This document shows positions 45,461 to 54,482 of a DNA stretch of 64,000 nucleotides, piece by piece. The stretch's first letter is position 1. Every line of letters starts with the position of its first letter. The notes below the pieces were generated by a model, which saw only the letters and a program-made list of their open reading frames with translations, did not search any database and was not told the origin of the DNA. The DNA is from Sphingomonas sp. JC676 (GTDB lineage Bacteria; Pseudomonadota; Alphaproteobacteria; Sphingomonadales; Sphingomonadaceae). The position numbers were made by a program, and so were the translations under genes. The stretch is from contig NZ_JACTGR010000001.1 in assembly GCF_014489075.1 (NCBI RefSeq), forward strand, positions 558,001-622,000, written 5' to 3'.

Positions 45461-45940
45461 TCACTGCCTGTCGAACACCAGTAGCTGTGAGAACCTCTGA
45501 CCTTTTCTGGTCGTGCCCTCGTCCGTGATGATCAGGACTTTTCCATCCGGCGAGACCGTTCGCATGGCAACGCCCACCGTTTTGCCGTCCCTCTTTTCCT
45601 CTGATCTCACCGTCCGTGCATCAATGCGCACGGCGTTCAGCGTGTCGTAGCTTGCCGAGCCGAGCATCGGATAATCGCGCCCGTCATACGCATAGGTGTA
45701 GCTGACCTGCATCTTCTCGCCTTTGGCATCAACGCCCGTCCAGGTGACCGCAACCCCTTCCGGAATGGCCTGGTATACCCGGATCTGGCTCTGCCACCCC
45801 GGACCGGGGGTGAATTGCGACTTGGCCACATTCAGCCGCCAGGTCCCCAGGACCGGATCGTCGGAAGGCGTCGCATGCGCCACGGACAGCGCCAGCCCGA
45901 CAATACATCCGAAAATGAGCGCCAGAAGGCGTAGGCTCAC
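45461..45940 (-). CDS. exported small beta-rich protein of unknown function
   Basis: 159 residues from a GTG at 45940 preceded by AGGAGA. The signal peptide (LRLLALIFGCIVGLALSVAHA) is cleaved near residue 23. The mature part begins DPVLGTWRLNVAKSQFTPGPGW, a pattern I have seen in many exported proteins of proteobacteria and acidobacteria, and it is rich in predicted beta strands (lipocalin-like). No catalytic residues or family with a known role. Upstream is a 260-base region without a gene. Confidence 0.65.
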   Translation of the reverse strand: MSLRLLALIFGCIVGLALSVAHATPSDDPVLGTWRLNVAKSQFTPGPGWQSQIRVYQAIPEGVAVTWTGVDAKGEKMQVSYTYAYDGRDYPMLGSASYDTLNAVRIDARTVRSEEKRDGKTVGVAMRTVSPDGKVLIITDEGTTRKGQRFSQLLVFDRQ

Positions 45941-46202
45941 GGTGTGTCTCCTGCACGAAGCCAGCAACTTGATTGCAAGGCGACGATAGCAGCGGTTGGC
46001 CGGCGCGAACACACCCCGGACGTAAGACCGCAACGGATGCGCAGGAATCTTGGAGCTGCGGCAATTACGCGCAATGCAGCGACCAATGTCTGTTTTATTG
46101 GCTCTTGATCGGAAAAGCGGACAAGCAGCTTCCGCCCAACAGATGCCATTCGGCGGCGCAGGCCGAACGCCTGCTAACCACCAATCTCGATCATTAGAAG
46201 GA
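45941..46202. other. intergenic region with no recognisable gene
   Basis: Together with the two hairpins at 46203-46270 this makes a 339-base gap. The left part carries the promoter and AGGAGA site of the exported protein gene. The remainder has somewhat lower GC than the flanks, and I see no credible coding frame, repeat or RNA in it. Confidence 0.4.
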
Positions 46203-46243
46203 ATGGATGCTTCCCGCGGGATTCCGGTGCGGGAAGCATCCAT
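46203..46243. terminator. 15-bp perfect hairpin downstream of S9 peptidase
   Basis: ATGGATGCTTCCCGC (46203-46217) pairs perfectly with 46229-46243 across an eleven-base loop. It has no T-run. It follows a second hairpin on the minus strand and likely closes the S9 peptidase transcript. A 15-bp perfect stem is longer than most terminators in this window. Confidence 0.55.
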
Positions 46244-46247
46244 CCCA

Positions 46248-46270
46248 CCTCCCTGCAGCGGACAGGGAGG
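46248..46270 (-). terminator. hairpin directly after S9 peptidase stop
   Basis: CCTCCCTG/CAGGGAGG, an 8-bp stem with a seven-base loop, starts ten bases after the stop codon of the S9 peptidase gene on the minus strand. Confidence 0.55.
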
Positions 46271-46279
46271 GCAAGGCGA

Positions 46280-48436
46280 TCAGGGCGTCGGCACGTCCTT
46301 GCGGGCGATGGCGAGCGGATCGGGCTCGCCCGCGAAGGCGGCGCGCAGGAAGCCGAACATGCGGCGGCGCAGGTCGATGCCGTGCCACGGCTCCATGCTG
46401 ACCAGCGAGCGGAAGCTGCCGCCGGTCTCGCCATGGCCCTCGCGCGGATAGACGATCAGCGCGACCGGTGCGCCATATTGCTTGAGCGCGCGCCACATTT
46501 CGAGCGACTGGCCGAGCGGATCGGTGACGTCCTCCTCGCCCTGGAGCAACAGGAACGGCGTCTTGGCGTGCATCACCGTCGAGATCGGGCTCTGGCGCCA
46601 GACATCGGCGAAATGGTCCCAGGGCCGGCCATAATACCAGCGATCGTAGAAGGTGCCGCGCTCGGTGCCGTACTCGCTGAACTGGTTGATGACGGGCGCG
46701 CCCGAGACGATCGCCTTGAAGCGATCGGTCTTGCCGACGACGAAGCCGGCCATCTCGCCGCCGTACGAATAGCCGATCAGCGCCATCTTGGACTCGTCGA
46801 TCGGATAGTTCTTCAGCAGCATGTCGACGCCCGCCATGACGTCGCGATAATCGGCGCCGCCCAGGTCGTTCTTGTTGGCGCCGAGGAACTTGGCGCCATA
46901 GCCGGTCGAGCCACGGATATTGGGCTGCATCACCGCCCAGCCTTCGGCGACGAGCATCTGGATCGCGGCGGAATAATCGTCCTGGAAGCGCCCGGCGGGG
47001 CCGCCATGGATGCTCATCACCAGCGGGATCTTGGTACCCGGGGCGATGTTCGGCGGCAGATAGAGCATGCCCTCGATCGTCAGCCCCTCATTCTGCCAGG
47101 TGACGAGCTTGGACGGCACCTTGGCCCAGGTCGACGGCATCAATGCGGGCGCTTCGAGCGTGACCGGCTTGGCGCCCCATTTGGAGGCGAGGAACACCGT
47201 GCTCGGATCGGTCGGGCCGGTGCCGATGAACGCCCAGGCCGAGAGCTTGCCGTTGGTGGAAACCGGGCTCGCGACGGGCAGGCCGAAATCGTGCCAGGTG
47301 ACTGCGCCGGTCGTCGTCGACAGGGTCGCGAGGCGGGAGCGCATATGCGTCGAGATCGTCAGCGCGAGATCGCCGTTCGGCAACACCGTGTAGTTTTCCG
47401 GGATGTCGCCGTCGAAGCCGGGGGTGAGGTTCTTCACCTGGCCGGTGGCGAGATCCTTGACGTAGAGGTCGTTGCAGCGCGGCGGCGCGTCCTCGAGGCA
47501 CTGGTTGGTGAAGACCATCCGCTTGCGCCCGGGGAGGAACGCCACGCCGCCGGCGGTCTTGGGCAGATCGAGCTTCGTCGCGGCGAGCGTGTCCGGGTTG
47601 ACCTGCCAGAAGCTGCTGTCCGGGCCGGTCAGGTCCGAGCGCGGATCGGTGGTCACGATCATGTCGACGCTGTCATAGGACCATTCCAGGTCGTTGAACT
47701 TGCCGTCGAGCTTGACCGGGCGCGTCGCCCCGCTGGCGATGTCGACCATGTAGAGGAAGGTGTGCGCCTCCGGCTCCTCATGATTGTAGCCGTCGTCCTT
47801 GCGCTCCTTGCGTGCCTTGATCGCGGGGTCCTCGGGATCGTCGCCCCACAGTGCCAGATATTTGCCGTCGGGCGAGAAGGCATAGCCGCCGGGCGCGACC
47901 AGATTGTCCTTCTTGAGCGCACCGCCCCAGCCGCCGGCGACTTCGCCCTTCTGGCTCTTGGTGATCTGGAACCGCTCGGGTTCGCCGCCCGATTGCGGCA
48001 AGCGGAACAGCGAGCGCGCGCCGTCGCGCGTGGCGAGGAACAATATCGATTTGCCGTCCGGCGAGAATTGCGCGCTGGTCTCGCCGCCGCGGTCGCCGGA
48101 GCGCGTGAAGGTGAGCTGGCGCGGCTTGGCGTCCGGGCCGAGCAGCCAGAGATGCGGCAGGCCGCCCTCCGCCGTGGTGTCGGTGATCCCGGCGAGCACC
48201 GATTTGCCATCGGGCGAGACCGCCAGGCCGCGCATCGCGCGCACCTTGGTGCGGATCTCATCGTTCATCGGGAAGCCCGCCAGCACGGCGGGGGAGGGGC
48301 TGGTCGCGCTTTGCGATGCGGCTGGGGCGGCGGTTTGCGCGGCTGCCGGCGAGGCGATCGCGGCGCCGGCCAGCAACAAGCACGCCCATGCGTGCCGCGC
48401 GGCGAATCGGCTGGTCGTCTTGTGATTCAGGATCAT
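46280..48436 (-). CDS. exported S9-family (prolyl oligopeptidase-like) serine peptidase
   Basis: 718 residues with a signal peptide (ACLLLAGAAIASPAAA, cleaved near residue 33). A WD40/TolB-like beta-propeller with repeated SPDGK motifs (AVSPDGKSVLAG, FSPDGKSILFLA, FSPDGKYLALWG) covers about residues 60-430. The C-terminal alpha/beta hydrolase has nucleophile GYSYGG (Ser 557), an Asp in the EEDVTDPLGQS segment and His in GHGETGG. Family members are dipeptidyl or acylaminoacyl peptidases that cleave oligopeptides. GAGGGGAG precedes the ATG. It is divergent from a TonB-dependent receptor, with a HutC-like site 68 bases upstream, suggesting peptide processing for histidine supply. Confidence 0.9.
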   Translation of the reverse strand: MILNHKTTSRFAARHAWACLLLAGAAIASPAAAQTAAPAASQSATSPSPAVLAGFPMNDEIRTKVRAMRGLAVSPDGKSVLAGITDTTAEGGLPHLWLLGPDAKPRQLTFTRSGDRGGETSAQFSPDGKSILFLATRDGARSLFRLPQSGGEPERFQITKSQKGEVAGGWGGALKKDNLVAPGGYAFSPDGKYLALWGDDPEDPAIKARKERKDDGYNHEEPEAHTFLYMVDIASGATRPVKLDGKFNDLEWSYDSVDMIVTTDPRSDLTGPDSSFWQVNPDTLAATKLDLPKTAGGVAFLPGRKRMVFTNQCLEDAPPRCNDLYVKDLATGQVKNLTPGFDGDIPENYTVLPNGDLALTISTHMRSRLATLSTTTGAVTWHDFGLPVASPVSTNGKLSAWAFIGTGPTDPSTVFLASKWGAKPVTLEAPALMPSTWAKVPSKLVTWQNEGLTIEGMLYLPPNIAPGTKIPLVMSIHGGPAGRFQDDYSAAIQMLVAEGWAVMQPNIRGSTGYGAKFLGANKNDLGGADYRDVMAGVDMLLKNYPIDESKMALIGYSYGGEMAGFVVGKTDRFKAIVSGAPVINQFSEYGTERGTFYDRWYYGRPWDHFADVWRQSPISTVMHAKTPFLLLQGEEDVTDPLGQSLEMWRALKQYGAPVALIVYPREGHGETGGSFRSLVSMEPWHGIDLRRRMFGFLRAAFAGEPDPLAIARKDVPTP

Positions 48437-48503
48437 CGTTGCGCTCCCCTCGTGCCCGGAGCGTCCCGCCCCGCAGCGTTTAATCTCCTATGGCCGCGGT
48501 TAA

Positions 48504-48515
48504 ATGTCTATACAA
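48504..48515. promoter_or_regulatory. HutC-like operator, S9 peptidase side
   Basis: ATGTCTATACAA differs from the hutI-hutF site (ATGTCTATACAT) only in its last base and shares its TGTCTATACA core. Confidence 0.6.
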
Positions 48516-48676
48516 AAAAATGGTGCGACGCCGCATTCTTGGCTTTCGGAGGGCAAGATTGTTGCTGATTTGCCGCATTTGACAATCTTTTTCAGCGTCT
48601 TGTGTCCCACGGGATGAAATATCTTGCCACATCGCGCAAATTCAATGTTGCAACGCGGTGAAACGCGAGTTACGAA

Positions 48677-48688
48677 TTGTCTATACAA
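48677..48688. promoter_or_regulatory. HutC-like operator, TonB receptor side
   Basis: TTGTCTATACAA, near-perfect palindrome, 78 bases upstream of the receptor start. Its TGTCTATACA core is identical to those at 42345 and 48504. Confidence 0.65.
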
Positions 48689-48765
48689 ATAAGAACCCCA
48701 CGGGTCGCAAACAGGCGCGGGGACCGGACGCAGGCAGGGAGTGGAAACAAAACAGGGGATAAGCG

Positions 48766-51700
48766 ATGAAGACCCGATTGATCTCGGCAAGCGTTCTCAC
48801 TCTGGCGTTGCTGATGCCGTCCGTAAGCTGGGCGCAGACAGCTTCCCCGGAATCCCAGGCGCCGCAATCCGACGGTTCGCTGGTCACCGACACGCCGAGC
48901 GCGGGCGAAGTCCAGGACGGCGGCGAGATCGTCATCACCGGTTCGCGCATCAAGCGCGCCGAGTTCGACTCGCTCGAGCCGGTCACGGTGGTCTCGAACG
49001 AATATCTCAACGCCCGCGGCCTCACCAACGTCGCCGACGCGCTCAACGAGCAGCCCGGCTTCGGCGTCCCGCAAAATGCCGAAGGCGGCCAGAGCAGCTA
49101 CGGCGTCAGCCAGAATTTCGTGAACAAGTTCGGCCTAGGCACCGCGCGCACGCTGACCCTGGTCAACGGCCGCCGCTTCGTCTCGACCAACGCGCCGACC
49201 GTACTCGGCAACCCCGCCGGTCTCCAGGTCGATCTCAACGTGATCAACCCGCTGATGATCGAGCGGATCGAGAATGTCGCGATCGGCGGCGCGCCGATCT
49301 ACGGCTCGGACGCGATCGCCGGCACGATCAACGTGATCCTGAAGCAGGACTATGAGGGCGTCGAGCTCCAGGGCCTGAGCGGCATCAGCGATCGCGGCGA
49401 CAATTTCCGCGCCAATCTCTCGGGCATCGCCGGCTTCAAGTTCGGACCCGAGGGCCGGGGCCATGTGATGATCGGCGGCTCCTGGGACCGGAGCGACGGC
49501 CTGCGCGCGGTCGACCGCGCTCGCGCCGCCGCCGGGCTGACCTTCCAGACCAACCCGACCGCCGGCTCGGCCCAGACGCGCATCCCCGGCCGCACGCCGG
49601 GGACCGACGGACGCATCAACACCGGGGTTCCGTACAATGGCGGGTCCAGCGACGGCATCCCCAACACGGTGCTGATCGGCAACACGCGCATCTTCACCGA
49701 ATCCACCTGGGGCCTGATCCTGCCCTACATCCCGGCGAACGGATCGACCCCCGCCAATTTCCAGACCTATAATCCCACCGACGGCAGCACCGCGGGCTTC
49801 GGCGCGGGCGGCCTCAACCGGATCCAGTTCGATCCGAGCGGCAATATCGTGCCGTTCAATCCCGGCATGCCGTTCGGCAACACCTATGGCAGCGGCGGCG
49901 ACGGCTTCAACCTGGCGGACACGCGCCCGCTCACCAACGATCTCGAGCGCTACACCGCCAATCTGAACGCCGATTACGAGATCACCTCCGACATCAAGGC
50001 GTTCTTCGAGGGCACCTATTATCACGGCATCGGCCGCGAGGTGATCGACCAGCCGGTGTACAACTCACCGCTCTTCCCCGGCGGCGTGAACAGCGCCTTG
50101 CTGTTCAACATCAACGATCCCCGGCTCAACGCCCAGGCCAAGAGCGTGCTCGCGGGCTATGGCGTCAACAATTTCTACCTCTCGCGCGATTTCGTCGACA
50201 TCACCAACGGCGCGGCGTCGTCCGAGACCGATGTCTATCGCGGCGTGGCGGGGCTGACCGGCGACTTCCACGCGTTCGGCAAGACCTTCACCTTCGAGGC
50301 CTCGGCCAATTACGGCCGCACCGAGGGGTTCTTCCACCAGATCCTGCTCGATCAGCAAAAGTTCGTGAATGCGATCAACAACTGCAATCCCAACCCGATC
50401 GTCAACGCGGCGCCGGGCGGGGTCACGCCGGTCGCCGACAGCGCCTGCGTCGCGCTCGATCCGTTCGGTCCGGGCCGGCTCAGCCCGGGGGCGGTCGCCT
50501 ATGTGAACTACAAGTCGACGGCCCGGTCGGTGATCGAGCAGGAGGTGTACAACATCAACTTCGGCTCGTCCGATCTGGTCACCTTGTGGTCGGGGCCGGT
50601 CGGCTTCAACATCGGCTTCGAGCATCGCCGCGAATATGGCCAGTTCACCCCCGATCCCTTCCAGGTGGCAGGGCGCGGACGCGGCGCCGCGATCGCGGGC
50701 AACCAGGGCGGCTTCCATACCAACGAGGTCTTCGGCGAAGTTCTGATTCCGCTGATTTCGCCGGACAATCATGTGCCGCTGATCGACAGCCTGACCGTCG
50801 AGGGCCGGGGCCGCTACGTCGACAATTCGGTCAATGGCGGGTTCTGGACCTACACCTATGGCGGCCGCTACCGCCCGATCAAGGACATCGAGTTCCGCGG
50901 CAACTTCACCCGCTCGCTCCGCGCGCCGTCGATCGTCGAATTGTTCACGCCGCAGACCAATGCCGGGTCGTTCTTCCCCGATCCGTGCGACATCGCCAAT
51001 ATCGGCAGCGGTTCGAACCCGAGCGTCCGGCAGCGCAACTGCGACGCCTTCTACAAGGCCTATGGCGTCGATCCTAAGACCTTCAGCTCGCTGGCGCGCA
51101 CCTCGGCGGTACCCGGACGGACCGGCGGCAACCCGAACCTGCAGAACGAGGTCGCGGACAGCTACACGTTCGGCGTGGTGCTGCGGCCGCGCTTCATCCC
51201 GCGCTTCCAGGCGGCGGTCGACTGGAACCGGATCAAGGTGACCGGCAACATCGCCTCGCTGACCGCGGCGAACATCGCCGAGGGCTGTTACGACAATCCG
51301 GATTTCGATCTGAGCAATCCGGATGCGGGCAACAGCTTCTGCAGCCAGTTCACCCGCGTCCATAGCAGCGATCCGAACGTCAACGGCCAGATCGCCAGCG
51401 ATCCCGCCAATCCCGGCATTCGTACCGGCTTCGTCAATGGCGACTTCATCGAGTTCAAGGGGCTGACCGCGCAGGTCGACTATATGCTCCCGCTCGACGG
51501 CATCGGTGTGGGCGGGCGGCTCAATTTCAGCGGGTCTTTCTTCTACCTCGACACGCTGCGCTCATCGAACAACGGCGTGACGGTCGATCCGATGGCCGGC
51601 GAGATCGGGACGCCCAAATATAGCGGCCAGGCAAACCTCGCCTTCAGCAGCGACGGTGGCTTCGGGATGACCGTCCAGGCCAACTATACCGGCAAGGCGA

Positions 51701-51921
51701 AGTACGACATCCTGTTCAACGCCGACAGCCGCGACATATTGGAGCTGGACAGCCAGTGGCTGTTCAACCTGGGCCTGTCGCAGCGGATCCTCGACAAGGC
51801 GACGATGCGCCTCACCGTCACCAACCTGTTCGATACGCCGCCGCCATTCCCGTATGACGCGGTATCGGCCTACGATCTGCTGGGACGCCGCTATACGGTG
51901 TCGCTCAACTACAAGTTCTGA
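48766..51921 (+). CDS. TonB-dependent outer-membrane receptor
   Basis: 1051-residue receptor. A signal peptide (SASVLTLALLMPSVSWA, cut near residue 23) is followed by an Asp/Glu-rich linker, a TonB-box-like GEIVITGSRIKR, a plug domain (VADALNEQPGF, LTLVNGRRFV, IGGAPIYGSDAIAGTINVIL), and a 22-strand barrel ending YTVSLNYKF with terminal Phe. This plug type is typical of sphingomonad and xanthomonad receptors for peptides or sugars, not siderophores. A HutC-like operator upstream and the divergent S9 peptidase indicate import of peptides or histidine. The ligand is not determined by the sequence. No extra N-terminal signalling domain is present. Confidence 0.92.
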   Translation: MKTRLISASVLTLALLMPSVSWAQTASPESQAPQSDGSLVTDTPSAGEVQDGGEIVITGSRIKRAEFDSLEPVTVVSNEYLNARGLTNVADALNEQPGFGVPQNAEGGQSSYGVSQNFVNKFGLGTARTLTLVNGRRFVSTNAPTVLGNPAGLQVDLNVINPLMIERIENVAIGGAPIYGSDAIAGTINVILKQDYEGVELQGLSGISDRGDNFRANLSGIAGFKFGPEGRGHVMIGGSWDRSDGLRAVDRARAAAGLTFQTNPTAGSAQTRIPGRTPGTDGRINTGVPYNGGSSDGIPNTVLIGNTRIFTESTWGLILPYIPANGSTPANFQTYNPTDGSTAGFGAGGLNRIQFDPSGNIVPFNPGMPFGNTYGSGGDGFNLADTRPLTNDLERYTANLNADYEITSDIKAFFEGTYYHGIGREVIDQPVYNSPLFPGGVNSALLFNINDPRLNAQAKSVLAGYGVNNFYLSRDFVDITNGAASSETDVYRGVAGLTGDFHAFGKTFTFEASANYGRTEGFFHQILLDQQKFVNAINNCNPNPIVNAAPGGVTPVADSACVALDPFGPGRLSPGAVAYVNYKSTARSVIEQEVYNINFGSSDLVTLWSGPVGFNIGFEHRREYGQFTPDPFQVAGRGRGAAIAGNQGGFHTNEVFGEVLIPLISPDNHVPLIDSLTVEGRGRYVDNSVNGGFWTYTYGGRYRPIKDIEFRGNFTRSLRAPSIVELFTPQTNAGSFFPDPCDIANIGSGSNPSVRQRNCDAFYKAYGVDPKTFSSLARTSAVPGRTGGNPNLQNEVADSYTFGVVLRPRFIPRFQAAVDWNRIKVTGNIASLTAANIAEGCYDNPDFDLSNPDAGNSFCSQFTRVHSSDPNVNGQIASDPANPGIRTGFVNGDFIEFKGLTAQVDYMLPLDGIGVGGRLNFSGSFFYLDTLRSSNNGVTVDPMAGEIGTPKYSGQANLAFSSDGGFGMTVQANYTGKAKYDILFNADSRDILELDSQWLFNLGLSQRILDKATMRLTVTNLFDTPPPFPYDAVSAYDLLGRRYTVSLNYKF

Positions 51922-51930
51922 ATGCTTTGG

Positions 51931-51956
51931 TCCCGGCGGACGATCGTCCGCCGGGA
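51931..51956. terminator. bidirectional terminator hairpin
   Basis: A perfect palindrome, TCCCGGCGGACGA and its complement, fills the 37-base gap between the convergent stops of the TonB receptor and the outer-membrane efflux protein. A short AT-rich stretch follows on the plus side. Confidence 0.75.
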
Positions 51957-51958
51957 TA

Positions 51959-53353
51959 TTAGTAAAGCCCGCCCAGAGCCCGGACCGTGTCGGTCGCGAT
52001 GCCGAGCTGGCGCGAGCGCGTGTCGAGCAATGCGCGTTCGGCATCGAGCGCGGCGGTCTGCGCGATCGTCACTTCCAGATAGTCCGCCGCGCCGTCGCGG
52101 TAGCGGGTGAGTGCCAGGTCGCGCGTCTTCTCCGCGGCGGCGACGGCATCGCGCTGGTTGCGCTCCTGGTCGATCAGGTGACGCCCGGCGGCGAGATCGT
52201 CCTCGACTTCGCGGAACGCGGTGAGCACCGTCTCGCGATAGTTGGCGGCCGCCTCGTCATATTGGGCGCGCGAGATGCGGACATTGGCGCGGCGCGCGCC
52301 GCCGTCGAAGATCGCCAACGCGGCCGAGAGCGGCCCCAGCGCCCAGAAGCTGTTGGCGGTGCTCAGCAGCTTGCCGCTCGAAGCCTCGAACCCGCCCGCA
52401 GCGCCGAGCGTGATGCTCGGGAACAAGGCCGCCCTGGCGACGCCGATCTGAGAATTCGCCGCAGCGACGCGGCGCTCGGCGGCGGCGATGTCGGGACGGC
52501 GCTCGAGCAGGGTCGAGGGCAAGGCCGCGGGGATCGCCGGCGGGGCGATCTGCGTGTCGGCGACGGGAATCGAGAAGGTCGAGGGGGTCTCGCCGATCAG
52601 CACGGCAATGGCATGCTCGTCGCGCGCGCGATCGGCGGCGACGGAGTCGAGCTCGGCCTTGGCGCTGGAAAGCTGGCTCTGCGCGCGGCTGACGTCGATG
52701 CCCGATGCGATGCCGCCCGAATGGCGGGTATCGGTCAGGTCATAGGCGCGCTGAAAGGCCTCCACCGTCTGGCGAAGCAGCATGATTCGCGCGTCGAGCC
52801 CGCGCATGTCGAAATAGGCGGCGGCGAGCTGGGCCTGGAGGCCGAGCCGCACGCCGGCGAGATCGGATTCGCTCGCCTGGGCATTGGCTTGGCTGGCCTT
52901 CACCGAATTGCGGACGCGGCCGAACAGGTCGAGCTCGTAGCTGAGCGACGCGCCGATCTGGCTGTTGGTGTAGGTCGCAGCGCTTCCCGGCGAGAGCGGG
53001 CGCCCGGCCGAGACGCGGTCGCGCTGCGTGCTCCCGCCGATATCGACTTCGGGCAGCAGGTCCGCGCGGGTGCGGCGGACGAGCGCGGCCGCCTGCTCAT
53101 AGCGCGCGGCGGCGGCGGCAAGGCTGGGGCTGCCCGCCTCGATTCGCTCCTCGAGCCCGCTCAGTGTGGAGTCGCCGAATATCTCCCACCATTTGCCGGC
53201 GGCAGGAACGTTGGTTCCCGCGGTCTGCCACGGCCCGCCTTCCTTATAGGCGGGTGCGGTCGTTACCTCGGGCCGGTGATAGTCGGGCGCCATCGAGCAG
53301 CCCGCCAGCGCCAGCGCGGTCGAGGCGATCAGGGCAAGCTTATTTGCCCGCAT
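51959..53353 (-). CDS. RND efflux outer-membrane lipoprotein (NodT/OprM-like)
   Basis: Outer-membrane channel of a tripartite efflux pump, 464 residues. Lipobox LALAGC puts the lipid at Cys 19. Two repeats of the OEP (TolC) domain carry long alpha-helical hairpins with the AAARYEQAAALVRRTRADLLP segment, and DLFGRVRNSVKASQAN and FWALGPLSAALAIFDGGARRA are family-typical strand regions. It is last in the operon; its start overlaps the adaptor stop by 14 bases, so it is co-translated. Confidence 0.9.
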   Translation of the reverse strand: MRANKLALIASTALALAGCSMAPDYHRPEVTTAPAYKEGGPWQTAGTNVPAAGKWWEIFGDSTLSGLEERIEAGSPSLAAAAARYEQAAALVRRTRADLLPEVDIGGSTQRDRVSAGRPLSPGSAATYTNSQIGASLSYELDLFGRVRNSVKASQANAQASESDLAGVRLGLQAQLAAAYFDMRGLDARIMLLRQTVEAFQRAYDLTDTRHSGGIASGIDVSRAQSQLSSAKAELDSVAADRARDEHAIAVLIGETPSTFSIPVADTQIAPPAIPAALPSTLLERRPDIAAAERRVAAANSQIGVARAALFPSITLGAAGGFEASSGKLLSTANSFWALGPLSAALAIFDGGARRANVRISRAQYDEAAANYRETVLTAFREVEDDLAAGRHLIDQERNQRDAVAAAEKTRDLALTRYRDGAADYLEVTIAQTAALDAERALLDTRSRQLGIATDTVRALGGLY

Positions 53354-54482
53354 TGGGGAGCACCTTCACCGCGTCGCCGGTCTGGAGCGAGTCAGGCGGG
53401 TTGTCGATCACGCGGTCGTTCGCCGAGAGGCCGGCGGTGATCTCGACCACCTTGCCCTGATCGTTGCCGATCGTGACGGTGCGCAGCAGCGCCTTGCCGT
53501 CGGGCCCGATCACCGCGACCTGGGTACCCTTAGTGCCGATGACCAATGCGCTCGGCGGCAGAGTCACGGTGCTGCCCGCGCCGTGGAGCGGGAAGCTCGC
53601 CTGGGCATAGGAGCCGGGCTTGAGCGCGCGGTCGCCATTAGGTGCCTGGAGCTCGACGAGCACGGTACCCGAACCCGGATCGACCGCGCCCGCGGTGCGT
53701 GTCAGCGTCGCGGTGAAAGTCCGGCCGGCATATTCGGGAAGTGCGAGGCTCACTTCCATGCCCGGATGGATCTGGCCGGAATAGGCCTGGGGCACCTTCA
53801 CATAGGCCCGGATGCGGCTGACATCGGAAACGGTGAACAGCGGCGTCGAGCTGGCATTGCCGGAGACAACCAGCGCGCCGATTTCGGTCGAGCGGCTGGT
53901 GACGACGCCGTCGAACGGGGCCACGAGCCGGGTGAAGCCGGTCAGTGCCTGGAGCCGCGCGACATTGGCGCGCGCGGCGTTGGTGACGGCGGACTTGGCG
54001 GCGAGATCGCCCTGCTTCTCGTCGGTCTCCTGCTTCGACACCGCGTCCTTGGCGAGCATGGTGCTCCAGCGCGTCGCGGTGGTCTCGGCGAGCGCCTGGT
54101 TGGCGCGCGCGGTCTGCAGGTCGGCGCGCGCGGCGGCGAGCTGCTGGTCGACATCGGGCGCATCGAGGATCGCGAGCACCTGCCCGCGCCGCACCGGATC
54201 GCCGAGATCGACCAACCAGCGCCGGACATAGCCGGTGGTGCGCGCATAGATCGGCGCGCTGTTGAGCGCCTGGAGATTGGCGGGCAGGCGCAACGCGTCG
54301 CTCGCCGCAGCGGGAGTGGCGTGGATCACGGTGACGTTCGGGACGGCCTGTTCGGCGGTCCACGAAGCCAGGCGCTGCTCTGAACCGGCGCGTGTGGCGA
54401 TCCCGGCTGCGACGACGCCGATCGCGACGACCGCGGCGATGCCGCCGCCGATTTTGAGCCGGCTGTTGCCGTTCTCAGGCAT
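53340..54482 (-). CDS. RND efflux periplasmic adaptor subunit
   Basis: Membrane-fusion protein of 380 residues linking the RND pump and the outer channel. One N-terminal hydrophobic span (GIAAVVAIGVVAAGIATRA) acts as signal or anchor. The lipoyl halves include IYARTTGYVRRWLVDLGDPVRRGQVLA near the N-terminus and LVAPFDGVVTSRSTEIGALV in the middle, flanking a coiled-coil hairpin (residues about 115-185). The beta-barrel domain ends with the VTIGNDQGKVVEITAGL segment. It overlaps the pump gene by eight bases. Confidence 0.9.
   Translation of the reverse strand: MPENGNSRLKIGGGIAAVVAIGVVAAGIATRAGSEQRLASWTAEQAVPNVTVIHATPAAASDALRLPANLQALNSAPIYARTTGYVRRWLVDLGDPVRRGQVLAILDAPDVDQQLAAARADLQTARANQALAETTATRWSTMLAKDAVSKQETDEKQGDLAAKSAVTNAARANVARLQALTGFTRLVAPFDGVVTSRSTEIGALVVSGNASSTPLFTVSDVSRIRAYVKVPQAYSGQIHPGMEVSLALPEYAGRTFTATLTRTAGAVDPGSGTVLVELQAPNGDRALKPGSYAQASFPLHGAGSTVTLPPSALVIGTKGTQVAVIGPDGKALLRTVTIGNDQGKVVEITAGLSANDRVIDNPPDSLQTGDAVKVLPNAGK

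Larger units (their letters stand above)
48437..48765. promoter_or_regulatory. divergent promoter region, S9 peptidase and TonB receptor
   Basis: A 329-base AT-richer gap without a gene. It holds two HutC-like near-palindromes, one 68 bases from the peptidase start and one 78 bases from the receptor start, so each gene has its own candidate operator. No other clear structure is seen between them. Confidence 0.55.
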
